Source of the DNA: CAZZIZ01 sp964654535
GTDB lineage: Bacteria; Bacteroidota; Bacteroidia; Chitinophagales; UBA2359
Length of the DNA: 9,104 nt
Reading direction: 5' to 3'
NCBI GenBank assembly: GCA_964654535.1
Contig: CAZZIZ010000135.1
Coordinates: 1 to 9,104 of the forward strand
This document shows positions 7,496 to 9,104 of the stretch, piece after piece. Below the pieces are notes generated by a model. That model saw only the letters and a program-made list of their open reading frames with translations, was not told the origin of the DNA and ran no database searches. Both the position numbers and the translations under genes were made by a program. Within the stretch, counting starts at the first letter, position 1; every line of letters starts with the position of its first letter.

Positions 7496-7526
7496 AAAAA
7501 AGAGGGCCCCTCAGTGAGAGGCCCTC
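7496..7526 (-). terminator. Intrinsic terminator after the 520-residue gene
   Basis: Read on the minus strand, GAGGGCC (7526-7520) pairs perfectly with GGCCCTC (7508-7502). The stem continues inward with one T-G wobble and CTC/GAG, closing on a 3-base ACT loop. It is about 11 bp in total and is followed at once by six T residues (7501-7496). It begins 15 bases after the TAA of the upstream gene, so it should end that transcript and separate it from the giant gene. The T tract is on the minus-strand side only, so it is not clearly bidirectional. Confidence 0.9.
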
Positions 7527-7541
7527 GAGTCTTATTAATAA

Positions 7542-9104
7542 TTAAGGTCCCGCAGGCGTTCCTGCATTCGGCACTGGACAGTCTAAACAATTAGCCGGTG
7601 CGTCGTAAGTAAGATTTGCAGAAGAAGTACAAACCCCATTCGTGTTATCTACAAGTGTTGCAGCAATTATATGTTGCTGAGCATCTGAAGTTAAACCAGA
7701 GAACGTAACACTAGCCGTTGCCAAAGACCCTACAGTAGCTGGGCTTACCGATTGAGTATTAGCTCCATCAAGAGTTACATCAATTTGATCAGCTGAACTT
7801 ACACTGTAAACGATGGTTGCAGTCACGTCGTAAGTTCCCGTTACAGGATCGCAGTCACTAACGTCAATACAGGCAACATTAATGTTGCAGAAATCAGTCA
7901 TAATCATACACTCGTTCGTACATGCTACGTCAATCACTATAAGATCTTCATCTCCAGGGAATACATAACAAGGTGGAGCACCTGCAATTGCTGGAAGCGC
8001 TAGTGTGAATTCAAATTCTCCATCATCAGGAGTCGGCATATTATTCGCCGCGCATCCATCAACAGTTGCATCGATAACAACAGGTCCCGATATAATTGGC
8101 AAACAAGTTGTACCACTTAAGTCGATATAAGGATCTGTTCCACAAGCACCATCTACACCCACTGCTCCAGCAAAATCTAGAGGATCAGGATAGACATTCA
8201 AAGTGTGCGTCGGTCCAGCAATAGATACACTACAATCATCTAGACAAGAGATTGTTGGCGTATAAACTACTGTTCTAAGTACACAATCAGAAACTACGGT
8301 AACGGTAGGATCAGGACTCCAAGTCACAACAGCATTTGCAGGAAGATCAATTCCTAATGCTGCAGTAATTGGCAAGTTAGGAGTTGCATCTCCGCAAACA
8401 TCTTCTGTTGTAGCAGAAGAACTTGCAGCCGTTGGGCAATCGCAAGTACCCGTGCAGTCGGACGTTAATACGCCTGCAAAGTATTGCTCACAAATAGAAC
8501 CATCGAAGAAGCTGAACTCGTAAGCTGTTTCTGCCTGCGTGTTTAAATCCGTACAACTTGGCGCTGGCGCAGCTGCACCAGTCAACGTATCACAAACTGT
8601 TCCATCCGCTGAGGTCACTTGTACCGTTGGAGCAGAGCAGTCAGTTGTATTCGTAGCTGTTACACTAAGCGTAGGGTAAACTGTGACGTCAGTACTACCA
8701 CCGCCAATGGATGTTCCATTGATAGGGCAGGTTAAATCCCAGTTAATTGTTTGTACTTCAGCGTCACATCCTACTCCACTATGCGATAAGGTCTGAGTCA
8801 AAGTAATGTCATCGCAAGAAGTATACGTATCAGTTGTAGTTACATCGATTGATCCATCACCGTCGGTATCAATTGTAAATGTTACCGTTCCATCTCCTGG
8901 AGGCATTGCATCGCACTCAGTAGTCAAAGTCAACATAACATCTCCTGTTTCGCAAATTTCAGATACTGTACAAGAAGAATCTACGTAGGTAGGACATTGA
9001 ATACAGTCACACATGTTGCCTGTACCACTCGTGTTGGTTAATTGCAACACAGCATTCATGCCAGTAAGGTTCGTACTCGTAAACTCAATGAGTCCAAATC
9101 CAGA
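7542..9104 (-). CDS. Cys-rich secreted repeat protein, C-terminal 520 residues (5' end beyond window)
   Basis: The frame ends at TAA (7542..7544) and is open to the right edge. The first in-frame ATG in the window (9059) is internal: the codons before it are open and read as protein (GFGLIEFTSTNLTG), so the true start is upstream. The visible part is a chain of Ig-like beta-rich segments with about 32 cysteines, many in CxC or CxxC spacing (CDCIQC near 9000, CDCP near 8435). A DTDGDGSID acidic loop (about 8846-8872) resembles a calcium-binding EF-hand or thrombospondin-3 type loop. Segment boundaries are marked by VYP (8676 and again near 8200). Residues 143-224 match a module in the neighbouring protein. 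The C-terminus, ending PNAGTPAGP, shows no type IX sorting domain, LPXTG or membrane anchor. There is no lysine in the visible protein and a single arginine (VLRTVV). It is probably an extracellular structural or adhesive protein; no specific function is recognised. Confidence 0.92.
   Translation of the reverse strand, partial: SGFGLIEFTSTNLTGMNAVLQLTNTSGTGNMCDCIQCPTYVDSSCTVSEICETGDVMLTLTTECDAMPPGDGTVTFTIDTDGDGSIDVTTTDTYTSCDDITLTQTLSHSGVGCDAEVQTINWDLTCPINGTSIGGGSTDVTVYPTLSVTATNTTDCSAPTVQVTSADGTVCDTLTGAAAPAPSCTDLNTQAETAYEFSFFDGSICEQYFAGVLTSDCTGTCDCPTAASSSATTEDVCGDATPNLPITAALGIDLPANAVVTWSPDPTVTVVSDCVLRTVVYTPTISCLDDCSVSIAGPTHTLNVYPDPLDFAGAVGVDGACGTDPYIDLSGTTCLPIISGPVVIDATVDGCAANNMPTPDDGEFEFTLALPAIAGAPPCYVFPGDEDLIVIDVACTNECMIMTDFCNINVACIDVSDCDPVTGTYDVTATIVYSVSSADQIDVTLDGANTQSVSPATVGSLATASVTFSGLTSDAQQHIIAATLVDNTNGVCTSSANLTYDAPANCLDCPVPNAGTPAGP
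8433..8678 (-). repeat. 82-residue seven-Cys module, copy in the upstream protein
   Basis: The module starts YPTLSVTA and ends GTCDCP, with ADGTVC in the middle and cysteines at positions 14, 29, 42, 63, 75, 79 and 81. It is exactly as long as the copy in the giant protein (6740..6985). The shared core and Cys pattern suggest that the two neighbours exchanged or inherited this segment. Confidence 0.6.

Noticed and set aside
8977..9059. ATG at 9059 as the true start of the upstream gene
   Set aside because: The same frame is open to the window edge and reads as in-style protein before the ATG. No signal peptide follows the ATG, so it is internal.

Overview
All protein-coding signal in this window lies on the minus strand. 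It is taken up by two very large secreted proteins, each cut by a window edge. Several traits point to a Bacteroidota bacterium, probably a marine or aquatic Saprospiria/Flavobacteriia-like lineage: a Sec signal peptide on a giant low-complexity protein, tandem jelly-roll domains of the MAM / cleaved-adhesin ('choice-of-anchor J') type, VNAGSDATI-type and CTDPxACNFD...DDGSC repeats, moderate GC, and an A/T-rich start region without a close Shine-Dalgarno. The lineage is inferred from domain style; no rRNA or housekeeping gene is present to confirm it.

Layout, read along the minus strand from right to left. 9104..7542 is the C-terminal 520 residues of a Cys-rich secreted protein whose start lies outside the window. 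Its stop codon is followed by a strong intrinsic terminator (7526..7496) and a short spacer. The second gene starts at 7417 and stays open to the window edge, 2472 codons with no stop or frameshift. Its order of parts is: signal peptide; two Ig-like/Cys-rich modules; an Fn3-like segment; a PPC-like beta-sandwich; an Fn3-like segment; a near-copy of the first Fn3-like segment; four tandem units of about 260-298 residues (jelly-roll plus a ~98-residue companion domain); a CUB domain; a PKD/Ig-like segment; a cluster of six short 'GCTD...DDGSC' Cys modules, three fused to a second 28-residue Cys motif; and the start of one more domain.

The two proteins look like related surface or matrix components. 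They share an 82-residue, seven-cysteine module and the same unusual composition. The most striking observation is that lysine is absent from both except for residue 2 of the second protein, which is in the signal peptide. Arginine is limited to about five residues in roughly 2990. They are therefore very acidic, Cys-rich, and nearly free of trypsin sites. A role in adhesion, gliding or extracellular matrix is a reasonable inference, but no enzyme motif or defined system is visible. No RNA genes, CRISPR arrays, insertion sequences or phage genes were seen.
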